In this document: positions 27,575 through 37,026 of the stretch, piece after piece
How the letters are laid out: the number at the start of each line of letters is the position of its first letter
Position numbering within the stretch: the stretch's first letter is position 1
Source: Pseudomonadota bacterium
GTDB taxonomy: Bacteria; Pseudomonadota; Alphaproteobacteria; Rhizobiales; Xanthobacteraceae
Assembly (NCBI GenBank): GCA_023404675.1
Contig: JAEYAW010000018.1
Coordinates: forward strand, 1 to 64,000
Direction: 5' to 3'
Length of the DNA stretch: 64,000 bases
Program-made: the position numbers and the translations under genes
Notes under the pieces: generated by a model
What the model saw: the letters and a program-made list of their open reading frames with translations, nothing else
Told to the model about the DNA's origin: nothing
Database searches by the model: none

Positions 27575-28776
27575 GGTTCGCCCCCGACGGCCGCCCGCAG
27601 GCGGACGCGCAGCACGCGAAGCCAGTCCGCGACCTTGGAGCGCTTGAAACGCAGGTAGACCGTCTTCACGGCAAGATACATCCGGCCGCGCAGCGTGATC
27701 GCCATTTCGCTGCGATAGAGACGCATCTCGCGGTCGCAGTATTCGAGCTTGTAAGCCTCGTCGCCGACCGTGAAGTCGAAATCAGACAGGCCGTTGCGAA
27801 ACGACCATGCGATCAGATCCTCGTTGATCAGCCGGCCGGGAGACTGCTTGGCCCAGGCATCGTCGAAGGCCGGCATCAGCGAGTAGAAGCGACCTTCCAG
27901 CACCATGCCCCAGTGGGCCGCGATCATGGTCTCGTCCAGCATCAGGGCGCACAACTGCGACGCCGGACCAAGCCGCTCGACCATCGCGCGATAGTACGCG
28001 AGATATCCCGGCCGTTTGAAACCATCCCAGCCGCGCGTCAGGATGTAACGACGCCGTTTATGCTCGACGAGAAAGCCGAACATGCGCTCGCGCGTCTCGT
28101 GATCATGCGGGAACACCAGCCTGAGCTTGCCCGTTCGCTCAAGCTTGCGGCGACGTTTGCGCATGGCCGTCGCGCGGGGCAGGCTCGAAAGCCACTGCTC
28201 CCACGTGCCCGACAGCGTCAGGCTGTGCGCCCACGGCTTGGTGGCTTCGAGATCGGGGCCGACCAGCGGGTTGGGGCGATCAATCACGAACTCCGGCATC
28301 TTCTCGAACGAAGCCAGATCGAACGGCGGAAGAACGTCGCGAAGATGCCGGACAAGCTCGCCCAGCAGCACCGGCTTGCTGCTCCGGTCGGGCTGAAACA
28401 GAACGGGTGCGTTGTAATCGCCGACGCCGCCGTCGAGGAACGTCAGAACGCGAATGCCCCTGCTGCGCTCGATGCCGAGCGCCAGCCCGAGCCACGGCTG
28501 CCCGGCGGCATCCTCGACGACCACAAACCACGGCTCGGTTCCACGCGCCGCGCCCATCGTCTCGCACCAGATCGCCAACGCTTCGACGCGCTGGAATGCA
28601 TAGCTCGCGCTCGATCCGGACCAGTCGGTTCGCGGCCAAAGGTCGCGAAACTCCGCCAGCGTCCGGGCCGCGCGAATCCGCCCGACCGAAAGAGCCGGTA
28701 TCGCAGCCACGCCCCGGCCGTCCTGGACCGAATTCGTCGCTCCGGCAGCTGGCGCGGACAGACCGTGCAGACTCAT
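27571..28776 (-). CDS. FemAB/GNAT-like acyltransferase of the EPS operon
   Basis: From MSLHGLSAPAAGATNSVQDG the protein is 401 residues. The C-terminal half has the FemAB/BioF2-like acetyltransferase pattern: RTGKLRLVFPHDHETRERMFGF, CALMLDETMIAAHWGMVLEG and GLSDFDFTVGDEAYKLEYCD. Such proteins in EPS loci are thought to acylate the sugar repeat unit. The start is chosen because it forms an ATGA overlap with the ligase gene; the frame extends to 28839 inside that gene. Confidence 0.8.
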   Translation of the reverse strand: MSLHGLSAPAAGATNSVQDGRGVAAIPALSVGRIRAARTLAEFRDLWPRTDWSGSSASYAFQRVEALAIWCETMGAARGTEPWFVVVEDAAGQPWLGLALGIERSRGIRVLTFLDGGVGDYNAPVLFQPDRSSKPVLLGELVRHLRDVLPPFDLASFEKMPEFVIDRPNPLVGPDLEATKPWAHSLTLSGTWEQWLSSLPRATAMRKRRRKLERTGKLRLVFPHDHETRERMFGFLVEHKRRRYILTRGWDGFKRPGYLAYYRAMVERLGPASQLCALMLDETMIAAHWGMVLEGRFYSLMPAFDDAWAKQSPGRLINEDLIAWSFRNGLSDFDFTVGDEAYKLEYCDREMRLYRSEMAITLRGRMYLAVKTVYLRFKRSKVADWLRVLRVRLRAAVGGEP

Positions 28777-30107
28777 ACCTTCACCTGTCTCACGCGCATC
28801 AGCCTCAATGTACAGATCGACATGACCGTCATGAACCACAATGTGTCGTCACGTTGCAGCATGATCGTTTCGAAACCCGCCAGAATCAGGCCCAGCATCC
28901 AGATGCGCAGGCAGAGCAGGACCAGCGCCCGCTCGCGAGCGGTGCCGGGACGACGGCGAACTTCGAGAAGCGGCGCGGCGAGCAGCCATCCGGTCACCAG
29001 CAACGCGCCGGGCACGCCGATCGTCAGCGCCATGTCGAGATAGGAGTTATGGCCGCTGGATAGCTGGGGCACGAATTCGGGCACCTCGGTCGGACCATAG
29101 ATGATTTCCGGCGAATTCCAGAATGCCGAAAAGCCGTAGCCGGTCAGAAGATGCCCGGGCATGTGGTCGCGCATGAAACTCCACACATAGGTGCGGCCTG
29201 TGAAGGTCGGGTCCGACATCACGGTGGAAAGAAAATCGGCGATGCCCGGGATGAATACCGATCCGATCGTGAACAGATTCATGGCTGCGATGAGAGACGC
29301 GCAGATCATGATGCGGACCGCCGTCACCGGGATCGCGAGCAGGATCGGAATGAACAGAAAAATGACGGGCGTCACCAGAATAGCCGTCTTGGCCTCGCTG
29401 AAATAGAGAAACACGGCGGACGCGGCGACGATGAGACCGCCCACCGCAATGTTGCGAACACTGGCGACGAAGAAGCCGATATAGATGAACAACGCCATCA
29501 TCGCGCCAGCAGTGTTCTTGTGCGAGAACACGCCGCGCCAGTTGCCGGCCAGCGACTCCATCGGGTCGGAGGCCTGATGGATCGCCAGATGCGGCGCGAG
29601 CAGCACGCCGCCATAGCAGAGCGCGAGGACGATCAGCACCGCCGCCGCCAGCATGTCGGCGAAGTGATTCAGGTCGCGCGGCAGCAGCGGCATCACGACG
29701 GCGATGCCGGTGACGATCATCACCAGCGCGAAACGCCGTGCCGACAGGTCCGGATGCTGCGACAGGATCACCGTCAGCACCAGCCAGCCGCCGATCACCA
29801 GAAGCCACGGCGAGAACAGCGCGCGAAGCTCTTCGGCCCCGTGAAAAAGCAGAAACAGCGCAAAGCCCGCCGCAAGCGCCAGATAGGCGAGCTGATTGAG
29901 CGTATCGCCGCCGATCGACGTGGCGCCGGGCGTCTGCGTGCCGGAGATGTCCTGAAACGGGCGCACGGAAATCCACACCAGCAGCAGAGCCGCCAGAAAC
30001 AGGCCGCTGCGCAGGACCATGCCGAGGCCGGACAGCAGACGCGTATTGGCCGCGCCCGGCTCCGGCCCGGCCGGCAGCATCAGTCCCTGCCCGATCACAT
30101 TGCTCAT
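28773..30107 (-). CDS. O-antigen ligase/polymerase (Wzy/WaaL-type) membrane protein
   Basis: The 444-residue protein has about ten membrane helices and a large periplasmic loop with the family segment GYGFSAFWNSPEIIYG followed by SSGHNSYLDMALTIGVPGAL. The conserved His in GHNSYLD is typical of Wzy_C proteins. It would polymerise the lipid-linked repeats or transfer the polymer. It is the first gene of the overlapping operon ligase-FemAB-deacetylase-flippase-GT4-GT2. The 280-base spacer to the divergent Wzz gene must hold its promoter. Confidence 0.88.
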   Translation of the reverse strand: MSNVIGQGLMLPAGPEPGAANTRLLSGLGMVLRSGLFLAALLLVWISVRPFQDISGTQTPGATSIGGDTLNQLAYLALAAGFALFLLFHGAEELRALFSPWLLVIGGWLVLTVILSQHPDLSARRFALVMIVTGIAVVMPLLPRDLNHFADMLAAAVLIVLALCYGGVLLAPHLAIHQASDPMESLAGNWRGVFSHKNTAGAMMALFIYIGFFVASVRNIAVGGLIVAASAVFLYFSEAKTAILVTPVIFLFIPILLAIPVTAVRIMICASLIAAMNLFTIGSVFIPGIADFLSTVMSDPTFTGRTYVWSFMRDHMPGHLLTGYGFSAFWNSPEIIYGPTEVPEFVPQLSSGHNSYLDMALTIGVPGALLVTGWLLAAPLLEVRRRPGTARERALVLLCLRIWMLGLILAGFETIMLQRDDTLWFMTVMSICTLRLMRVRQVKV

Positions 30108-30387
30108 CTGCCCAGTATCGTCCCTGACCGTGTCCGCCTTTCATACGCGTTATAGGACACAAACCGGCGGGTTCCGATGTTGCGTAGCGTCGCGAGTCTT
30201 TACGAAGTGCATCAGGACGCGGCTAACGCGCCGGAGATGATTTCTTAACGTTGATGATAGGTTAAAGATTGGACGCTAAAAACGGGGGTATCTGCAGGAC
30301 GATACAGACGGAATTGCGGTGCATTCGCGGGCAGGCGGCCGATCCGCCCCAACCTTGCCCCAAAACACCGTGATCAAGGCAAGGTCA

Positions 30388-32967
30388 ATGTTTCAGGAGC
30401 GAGGCCAGACCCCACCACCGAGCGCCGGCACGCCGGGCGAGGCAGGAACTCGGCCGCAGTCGAGCGAGCCGCTCGACTGGAACCTGGTCGCCATCACGGC
30501 GGCCATCTGGCGTCATAAGCTCATGGTGCTCGGCATCGCGGCGGTCGCATTCCTCGCGATGCTGCTGTTTCTTGCCGTCACGCCGGCGCAGTACACCGCG
30601 TCCACCCAGATCCTCATCGATCCGAGCGATCTGAAGGTGGTTGACAATGGGTTAACATCCCAGCCGCAGACCAACGACATCGCGCTGCTTCAGGTCGAAA
30701 GCCAGGTGCGCGTGCTCGGCTCCAACAGCGTGCTCGCGCCGGTGGTGGCTTCGGAGCATCTGGACACCGACCCCGAGTTCGGCGGCGGACCACCGTCGCT
30801 TCTGCGCACCATCGCCACAGACCTTTTCGGCCTCGTCGGCCTGAGCCCGTCGGCCCGCCCCGCCCCGTCCCTGATCGCGCTGGATCAACTGCGACGCCGC
30901 CTCAAGATCAGCCGCGCGGACCGCACCTACGTCGTCGACGTGGCGGTGACGACACGCAGCCGCGAGACGTCGGTGCGGATCGCCAACGCGATCGCCGATT
31001 CCTACATCGCGACCCAGGTCACGGCGCGGGCGGACGCCGCGCGGCGCGCCACCGAACAGCTCACTGCGCGCCTCAACGAGCTGCGCACCAAGGTCCGGCA
31101 GGCGGAAGAGCGCGTCGAAGCCTACAAGGCCAAGAACAACATCACGGTTTCGACAGGCCAGCTCGTCAACGAGCAGCAGGTCACCGATCTCAACAACCAG
31201 CTCGCCATCGCCCGCGCCCGCACCTCTGAGGCGAAGGCGCGTTACGATCTGGCGACACGGTTGCAGAAATCCGGCGATCCAAGCACCTCGAATGAAGCCC
31301 TGCAGTCGCCGACCATCACCGCGCTGCGCAGCCAGTATGCCGAGATGCAGCGCCGGCTCAACGAACAGTCCTCGACGCTCGGCCCGCGCCACCCCGCCGT
31401 CATCGAGGCGCAGGCGCAGGCCGAGGGCATGCGCCGCGTCATCGCCGACGAAATTTCCCGGATCCAGCGCGCCGCCGCCAACGACTACGCGCGGGCAAAG
31501 GACAACGAGACCAGCCTCAACACCACGCTGGATCAGCTCAAGAAAACCAGCATCACCACCAGCGAGGCGATGGTGCCGCTGCGCGAACTGGAGCGCGAAG
31601 TCGCCGCCAGCCGGCAGATCTATGAGGCGTTCCTCGCCCGCTCGCGCGAGACCGGCGAGCAGGAAACGCTCGATACCAAGAACATCCGCGTCATCACCAA
31701 GGCAGAGGCGCCGCTGCGGCGCAGTTCCCCGCCCAACGATATCCTGATGCTGGCCGCCGCCATCATTGCCGGTGCAGGGCTCGGGATGATGATCGCATTG
31801 GCCATCGAAGTGACGAAGGGCATGCAGCCCGCCGCAAGCCCGGCCGTTGCCGCGCGCGAGACGCCGCCAGCCGCAGCACCACGCGAAGCACCACCCGCGC
31901 CAACTCCCGTGGTGGTGTCACCCCCTCCGCTCGCGCCGGTACCGCCTGCGCCAGTTCCTCCTCCCGTGCGCGCATCCGCGCCGCCGCCGCCCGTCACGGC
32001 ATCCCCCTCGGTGGTGCCCGAATCCGCGCCCGGCGGAGGCCGACTGGCCACCCTGCTCCGGCGGAAATCGGGCGCAGCGCCGCTCCCTGCCCAGCAGGAA
32101 ACGGTGGCTGAGGCTGCCACGCCCGCACCCGCACGCCCCGTGACCGAACCCGCTGCGCAGGCTCGGCCGGCCCCCGCTTTCGCATCCCCGCCACAGCCAG
32201 AGCCCGCGGCACCAGCGAAGCCCGCGGCTCCGCCCATGCCCGCCGCCGCATCCAGAACCGCGTCACAAACCTGGTCCGCCGAGACCGCGCGCGAACTGAC
32301 CGGCCTTCCGGTGCTCGCGGTGCTGCCACCGCGCGCCGTCACGCATGCCCTGAGCACGCTGGAGGATTTCCGTACGCCTTTCGCCGCAGCGCTGCGCCAG
32401 CTCGACGACACGCTGCGGTCGGGCCGCGAGGGTCGGCGCTTCACTCTGATGGTATTGGCGCTGCGCGATGCCGAAAACACCGCGAAGGTCGCGCTCAATC
32501 TCGCCGCCATTCAAGCCGCCAAGCATCGCGTCCTGCTGATCGATTCCGATCTCAGCCGCCGCACGCTGGCCACCGCCGTATCCGATCAGCCCGCAAGCGG
32601 GCTGGTCGATGTCGCGGTGGGCCGCAAGAGCCTCGCCGACGTCACGATCACCGATGCCCGGACACATGTCAGCCTGCTGCCGCTGATGGCCTCCAACGGC
32701 CAGCGCTACGACGACATCAGCGATCAGGACATCCGGGCGGCCTTCACGCAGACCGGCGGCTATGATCGCGTCATCGTGGCGGCGATGGATCACGAGGCCG
32801 ATCCGAGCGCGCGCTTCTTCGCCGATCTGGTGGACGATATCGTGCTGGTGCTGCCGTCCACGCGGATCGACCGCCGGGCCATCGACAGCGTCTATTCGAC
32901 CATGGGCGCGGCGGTGCGCAAGATTCGCGGCTCGGTTCTCATGAGCCCGCAGGGCGCGGAAGGATGA
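30388..32967 (+). CDS. Wzz/GumC-type polysaccharide chain-length protein with degenerate tyrosine-kinase domain
   Basis: From MFQERGQTPPPSAG the protein is 859 residues. A Wzz N-terminal segment contains the first membrane helix (VLGIAAVAFLAMLLFLAV, about 50-67), followed by a long periplasmic coiled coil (about 200-420) and a second helix near 455-475 (DILMLAAAIIAGAGLGMMIAL). A Pro/Ala linker (about 478-625) leads to a C-terminal BY-kinase-like domain. That domain retains the second Walker-type Asp motif (RVLLIDSDLSRRTL, about 714-727), but the usual Walker A GxxGKS/T position reads LRDAENTAKVALNL, and no tyrosine cluster is present. It likely controls chain length and export without kinase activity. 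The start at 30319 is also possible. Confidence 0.85.
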   Translation: MFQERGQTPPPSAGTPGEAGTRPQSSEPLDWNLVAITAAIWRHKLMVLGIAAVAFLAMLLFLAVTPAQYTASTQILIDPSDLKVVDNGLTSQPQTNDIALLQVESQVRVLGSNSVLAPVVASEHLDTDPEFGGGPPSLLRTIATDLFGLVGLSPSARPAPSLIALDQLRRRLKISRADRTYVVDVAVTTRSRETSVRIANAIADSYIATQVTARADAARRATEQLTARLNELRTKVRQAEERVEAYKAKNNITVSTGQLVNEQQVTDLNNQLAIARARTSEAKARYDLATRLQKSGDPSTSNEALQSPTITALRSQYAEMQRRLNEQSSTLGPRHPAVIEAQAQAEGMRRVIADEISRIQRAAANDYARAKDNETSLNTTLDQLKKTSITTSEAMVPLRELEREVAASRQIYEAFLARSRETGEQETLDTKNIRVITKAEAPLRRSSPPNDILMLAAAIIAGAGLGMMIALAIEVTKGMQPAASPAVAARETPPAAAPREAPPAPTPVVVSPPPLAPVPPAPVPPPVRASAPPPPVTASPSVVPESAPGGGRLATLLRRKSGAAPLPAQQETVAEAATPAPARPVTEPAAQARPAPAFASPPQPEPAAPAKPAAPPMPAAASRTASQTWSAETARELTGLPVLAVLPPRAVTHALSTLEDFRTPFAAALRQLDDTLRSGREGRRFTLMVLALRDAENTAKVALNLAAIQAAKHRVLLIDSDLSRRTLATAVSDQPASGLVDVAVGRKSLADVTITDARTHVSLLPLMASNGQRYDDISDQDIRAAFTQTGGYDRVIVAAMDHEADPSARFFADLVDDIVLVLPSTRIDRRAIDSVYSTMGAAVRKIRGSVLMSPQGAEG

Positions 32968-32968
32968 C

Positions 32969-33178
32969 ATGAGCTCCGACAACCGCCTCGAAACCGTCGA
33001 GACCAAGCTGGCCTATCTTGAACAGACGGTCGAGACGCTCAACCAGACCGTGACGGAGCAATGGCACGTCATCGACCGGCTCAAACGGCAGATCGGCGAT
33101 CTGACCTCCCGCCTGCAGGATGCCGAGGCGCGCGCCGAAAGCGGCGCCGCACCGGAACCGCCGCCGCCGCACTATTGA
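32969..33178 (+). CDS. slyX: SlyX-like coiled-coil protein
   Basis: The 69-residue acidic protein begins with a predicted coiled coil (ETVETKLAYLEQTVETLNQT, then VTEQWHVIDRLKRQIGDLTS) and ends in PPPPHY, the characteristic SlyX tail. Function is unknown across the family. It starts 1 base after the Wzz stop, which suggests read-through transcription from the EPS gene. Confidence 0.88.
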   Translation: MSSDNRLETVETKLAYLEQTVETLNQTVTEQWHVIDRLKRQIGDLTSRLQDAEARAESGAAPEPPPPHY

Positions 33179-33184
33179 GCGCGA

Positions 33185-33427
33185 TTACTTCGCGTCCTTG
33201 AAATAGGGCTCGACAGGACCACTGATCTTCATGGTCAGCGGATTGCCATGACGATCCTTGGCGGTGCCCACCGTCACGCGAATCCAGCCCTCACTGACGC
33301 AGTATTCCTCGACATTGGTTTTCTCGACGCCCTTGAAGCGGATGCCGACATCGCGCTGGAGCACTTCCTCATTGTAGTAGGGGCTGGACGGATCGACCGA
33401 AAGGCGGTCCGGCAAGGTGTCTGTCAT
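33185..33427 (-). CDS. DUF3297 family small protein
   Basis: The 80-residue protein, starting MTDTLPDRLSVDPSSPYYN, contains RDVGIRFKGVEKTNVEEYCV, then EGWIRVTV and RHGNPLTMKISGPVEPYF. These match the conserved core of the DUF3297 family of alphaproteobacteria and other proteobacteria. The open frame extends upstream to 33688, overlapping the ABC permease, and is discarded. Function is unknown; no signal peptide or membrane helix. Confidence 0.85.
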   Translation of the reverse strand: MTDTLPDRLSVDPSSPYYNEEVLQRDVGIRFKGVEKTNVEEYCVSEGWIRVTVGTAKDRHGNPLTMKISGPVEPYFKDAK

Positions 33428-33507
33428 GTCGGGTCTCCGAACGTCACGGAAATATTGACCGCTGCCTACTGTGTCACGCCGGTGACCGCAAGCACAGGCG
33501 GCGCTGC

Positions 33508-34278
33508 TCAGAACTTCAGCCGGTAGCCGGTGCGGAAAATCCAGCCGATGACACCTATGCAGAGCAGCAGGAACACGATGGTGATCCCGACGCTGACCGC
33601 AACGGGCACATCGGCCACGCCGTAAAAGCTCCAGCGGAACCCGCTGATGAGATAGACGATGGGGTTGATCATCGCGACCGCCTGCCACACCGGCGGCAGG
33701 ATGGTGATGGAGTAAAAGCTCCCGCCCAGAAACGTCAGCGGCGTAATGATCAGCAGCGGAATGACCTGCAACTGCTCGAAACCATTCGCCCAGATTCCGA
33801 TGATGAATCCGAACAGCGCGAAGGTCAGCGCGGTGAGCACGAGGAACGCGACCATCCAGACCGGATGGTCGATCCGCAGCGGCACGAAGAACGCCGCAGT
33901 CGCGATGATGATCAGCCCGAGAATGATGGACTTGGTGGCCGCCGCCCCGACATAGCCGACCACGATTTCGATGGGCGAGACCGGCGCGGACAGGATCTCG
34001 TAGATCGTTCCGGTGAATTTCGGGAAGTAGATCGCGAAGGAGGCGTTGGCGACGCCCTGCATCACCAGCGTCATCATGACGAGGCCGGGCACGATGAACG
34101 CGCCATAGCTGACGCCCTGGATCTCCTCGATCCGCGCGCCGATCGCCGCGCCGAACACGATGAAATACAGAACCGTCGAAATGACCGGCGCGACGATGCT
34201 CTGGATCAGCGTGCGGCGGGTGCGTGCCATCTCGAAACGATAGATCGCTCCCATGGCGTGAAAGTTGAGTGCGGTCAT
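33508..34278 (-). CDS. ABC-2 type transporter permease
   Basis: The 256-residue integral membrane protein has six hydrophobic segments and the ABC-2 signature PVSPIEIVVGYVGAAATKSI followed by LIIIATAAFFVPLRI; later PLTFLGGSFYSITILPPVWQ matches the family. It pairs with the ATPase encoded immediately upstream (ATGA overlap). The pair resembles DrrAB/NodIJ-type exporters of lipids, polysaccharides or drugs. Substrate unknown. Confidence 0.9.
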   Translation of the reverse strand: MTALNFHAMGAIYRFEMARTRRTLIQSIVAPVISTVLYFIVFGAAIGARIEEIQGVSYGAFIVPGLVMMTLVMQGVANASFAIYFPKFTGTIYEILSAPVSPIEIVVGYVGAAATKSIILGLIIIATAAFFVPLRIDHPVWMVAFLVLTALTFALFGFIIGIWANGFEQLQVIPLLIITPLTFLGGSFYSITILPPVWQAVAMINPIVYLISGFRWSFYGVADVPVAVSVGITIVFLLLCIGVIGWIFRTGYRLKF

Positions 34279-35192
34279 TTCACCAGTCCGACGAAAATGT
34301 CTTCCAGCGAGCTTTCGACCGTACGCAGGTCCCGGAAGCGAATTCCGGCCTCGCGCACGTCTCCGAGCAGCGTGGTGATTCCCGTGCGCTCGGCGCGGGT
34401 ATCGTACGTATAGGTCAGTTCCGTCCCGTCAGGGCTCAACGACAGATCGTAGGCCGCGAGACTGTCCGGCACCGCCGAAATCGCCGGCTCCAACTGAAGC
34501 GTCAGCCGCTTGCGGCCGAGCTTCTTCATCATCGCCGCCTTGTCGTCGACGACGATGATCTCGCCCTTGTTGATGACGCCGACGCGATCAGCCATCTCCT
34601 CGGCTTCCTCGATGTAGTGCGTCGTGAGAATGATGGTAACGCCGGAGGCACGCAGCGCCCGCACCACGTCCCACATCCCCTTGCGCAGATCGACATCGAC
34701 ACCCGCGGTCGGCTCGTCAAGGAACAGAATGCGCGGCTCGTGCGCCAGCGCCTTGGCGATCATCACGCGCCGCTTCATGCCGCCCGACAGCGTGATGATC
34801 TGACTGAAGCGCTTGTCCCACAGCGAGACGTCCTTCAGCACCTTCTCGATATAGGCCGGATCGGATTTCTTTCCGAACAGCCCGCGTGAAAAGCTCACCG
34901 TGTTCCAGACCGTCTCGAACGCATCCGTGGTGAGTTCCTGCGGCACCAGCCCGATCATCGAACGGGCCGCGCGATAATCGCGCACGTTGTCATGGCCATC
35001 GACGGCGACCGTACCGGTCGATGCGTTGACGGTGCCGCAGATGATGCCGATCAGCGTCGTCTTGCCCGCGCCGTTTGGGCCGAGCAGCGCGAAGATTTCA
35101 CCTGCGCCGATGTCGAGATTGATCGACTTCAGCGCCTGAAATCCGGACGCATAGGTTTTTGACAGATTGTCGACGCGGATGATGGGAGACAT
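34275..35192 (-). CDS. ABC-2 exporter ATPase (DrrA/NodI-like)
   Basis: The 305-residue ATPase has Walker A GPNGAGKTT (about residues 39-47), signature LSGGMKRRVMIAKAL, Walker B RILFLDEPTAGVDVD and a C-terminal extension typical of DrrA-type exporter ATPases. It couples ATP hydrolysis to the ABC-2 permease encoded directly downstream. The upstream spacer contains a recognisable promoter (35251-35279). Confidence 0.92.
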   Translation of the reverse strand: MSPIIRVDNLSKTYASGFQALKSINLDIGAGEIFALLGPNGAGKTTLIGIICGTVNASTGTVAVDGHDNVRDYRAARSMIGLVPQELTTDAFETVWNTVSFSRGLFGKKSDPAYIEKVLKDVSLWDKRFSQIITLSGGMKRRVMIAKALAHEPRILFLDEPTAGVDVDLRKGMWDVVRALRASGVTIILTTHYIEEAEEMADRVGVINKGEIIVVDDKAAMMKKLGRKRLTLQLEPAISAVPDSLAAYDLSLSPDGTELTYTYDTRAERTGITTLLGDVREAGIRFRDLRTVESSLEDIFVGLVK

Positions 35193-35250
35193 GGCGGCCG
35201 GGTGCGGGAGATCGACGCGACTCGTCGCGCCGGGAGGGAAACGCCTCCGC

Positions 35251-35279
35251 TATATAGAGGGGCTCCCTCCAGGGGCCAA
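35251..35279 (-). promoter_or_regulatory. Predicted sigma-70 promoter of the ABC-2 exporter
   Basis: On the minus strand TTGGCC and TATATA are separated by exactly 17 bases, about 60 bases upstream of the ATPase start codon. The -10 hexamer stands out in GC-rich surroundings. The -35 matches the TTGACA consensus at four of six positions. Confidence 0.45.
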
Positions 35280-35374
35280 GGGCGCGCTCCTGCCGCGATG
35301 GCCCATGTCCCGGCAACAAAGCCAGAATGGGCATCTTTCCTGTTCACGATCAATGCGTTGAGAGCACAGAATCC

Positions 35375-36949
35375 TCAGTTCACCCGGCGATCCCTGCCGC
35401 TCCAGAACGGCTCGCGCAAGGTCCGGCGCAAAATTTTCCCGGAAGGGTTGCGCGGCAGAACCGGAATGAACTCGACCGACTTCGGCGCCTTGTAGCCGGC
35501 GAGCCGCTCGCGCGTGAAGGCGATCACCTCGTCCGCCGTCGCGCTCATCTGCGGCCGCAGCACCACCATGGCCTTGACGGCCTCGCCCCATTTCTCGTCG
35601 GGCACGCCGATCACCGCGACCTCGGCGATGGCGGGATGATTGGACATCGCGCTCTCCACCTCCGCCGGATAGATGTTCTCGCCGCCGGAAATGATCATGT
35701 CCTTGATCCGGTCCTGAATGTAGACGTAGCCGTCGGCATCCATGTAACCGGCGTCGCCGGTTCGCAGCCAGTTGTCCGCGCCGAGCGTCTGCTTGGTGGC
35801 ATCCGGCAGATTCCAGTAGCCCGCCATGTTCGACGACGAGCGCGTGGCGATCTCGCCGATCTGCCCCGCGGGCAACGGATTGCCGTCCGCGTCGATGATG
35901 GCGAGTTCGACACCTGGCAGCGCCTTGCCGGCCGAGCGCAGCCGCGGCGAGCCGACCACGTGATCCTCCGGCGGCAGCGCAACGATGGTGCCGGTGGTTT
36001 CCGTCATGCCATACATCTGCACGAAGCCGCAGCCGAACACCTCCATGCATTCGCGCAGCAGCGCCTCCGGGATGGGCGAGGCGCCATACATGATGTAGCG
36101 CAGCCGCGAATAATCCGTGCTGCGCGCCCGCGGATGCCGCGCGATGAACTGCATCGCCGCCGGGACAAGGAACACCTTGGTGATGCCGTAGGTCTCGATG
36201 ATGTCGAGAATCTCGTTGGGATCGAACTCGCGCACGACAATGGCCCGTACGCCGCGAAAGATGCCGACGACCCCGATTCCCGATCCCGCGATATGAAACA
36301 CCGGCATCGCGACCAGCGTCACATCACCCGAGGACCATGTATTCCACTCCGGCTGTTCGGCGCCCTCCCATGCCAGCCCCATCATGTTGGCGTGGGACAG
36401 CATCGCCCCCTTGGGATGGCCGGTGGTGCCGGACGTGTAGAGCTGGATCGCGATGTCGCTTCGCTCCACACGCACGGGCGGCGGCGCGTCACTGTGCGTA
36501 TCGCGCCACGCGGCGAAATCCGGCCACTCCTCCGCGCCGCCCTCGGTGGTCATGATCGTTTGCACATGCGGGAGCTGGCCGGCGAGCTTGCGCGCCTGCT
36601 CGACAAATTCCGGCCCGACGAACAGCACAGTGGCCTTGCAGTCGTTGACGATGAAGGCGATTTCCGGTCCCGCAAGCCGCCAGTTCACCGGAGCCATCAC
36701 GACGCGGGATTTCATCGCACCGAACAGCAGCTCGAAATAGATATCGCTGTTCTTGCCGAGATAGGCGATGCGCTCACCCGGTTTCAGGCCGAGCGCAAGA
36801 AGACCGTTCGCAACCTGATTGCTGTGACGATCGAATGTGGCAAACGAGGTGATCCGCCCCTCGAACTCCATGGCCGTCGCCGTGCCAAGGGCCTGCCCCT
36901 GCGCACGGCAGACATCCGCCAGATTGTCCGGCTTCTCGATGACCGTCAT
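35375..36949 (-). CDS. Acyl-CoA synthetase (AMP-forming, canonical)
   Basis: The 524-residue enzyme shows all ANL-family motifs: YTSGTTGHPKGAMLSHANMM (P-loop, about 165-185), MYGMTETTGTI, LRTGDAGYMDADGYVYI, RIKDMIISGGENIYPAEVE and the C-terminal catalytic lysine in PRNPSGKILRRTLRE. It activates a carboxylic acid to its CoA thioester. The start at 36949 is chosen for its AGGAGGAG ribosome site rather than the upstream 37006. It is the last gene of the long Liv/beta-oxidation operon, and probably activates the acid that the transporter brings in. The chain type is not predictable; FadD3- and feruloyl-CoA-type enzymes are similar. Confidence 0.9.
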   Translation of the reverse strand: MTVIEKPDNLADVCRAQGQALGTATAMEFEGRITSFATFDRHSNQVANGLLALGLKPGERIAYLGKNSDIYFELLFGAMKSRVVMAPVNWRLAGPEIAFIVNDCKATVLFVGPEFVEQARKLAGQLPHVQTIMTTEGGAEEWPDFAAWRDTHSDAPPPVRVERSDIAIQLYTSGTTGHPKGAMLSHANMMGLAWEGAEQPEWNTWSSGDVTLVAMPVFHIAGSGIGVVGIFRGVRAIVVREFDPNEILDIIETYGITKVFLVPAAMQFIARHPRARSTDYSRLRYIMYGASPIPEALLRECMEVFGCGFVQMYGMTETTGTIVALPPEDHVVGSPRLRSAGKALPGVELAIIDADGNPLPAGQIGEIATRSSSNMAGYWNLPDATKQTLGADNWLRTGDAGYMDADGYVYIQDRIKDMIISGGENIYPAEVESAMSNHPAIAEVAVIGVPDEKWGEAVKAMVVLRPQMSATADEVIAFTRERLAGYKAPKSVEFIPVLPRNPSGKILRRTLREPFWSGRDRRVN

Positions 36950-37026
36950 CGTCTCCTCCTGTTTTTGCACGGCGGCTGCTTCTGCTGGCAGCGCGTCCGA
37001 TTCCAACGTGCTGGTCTCTTGCTGGT

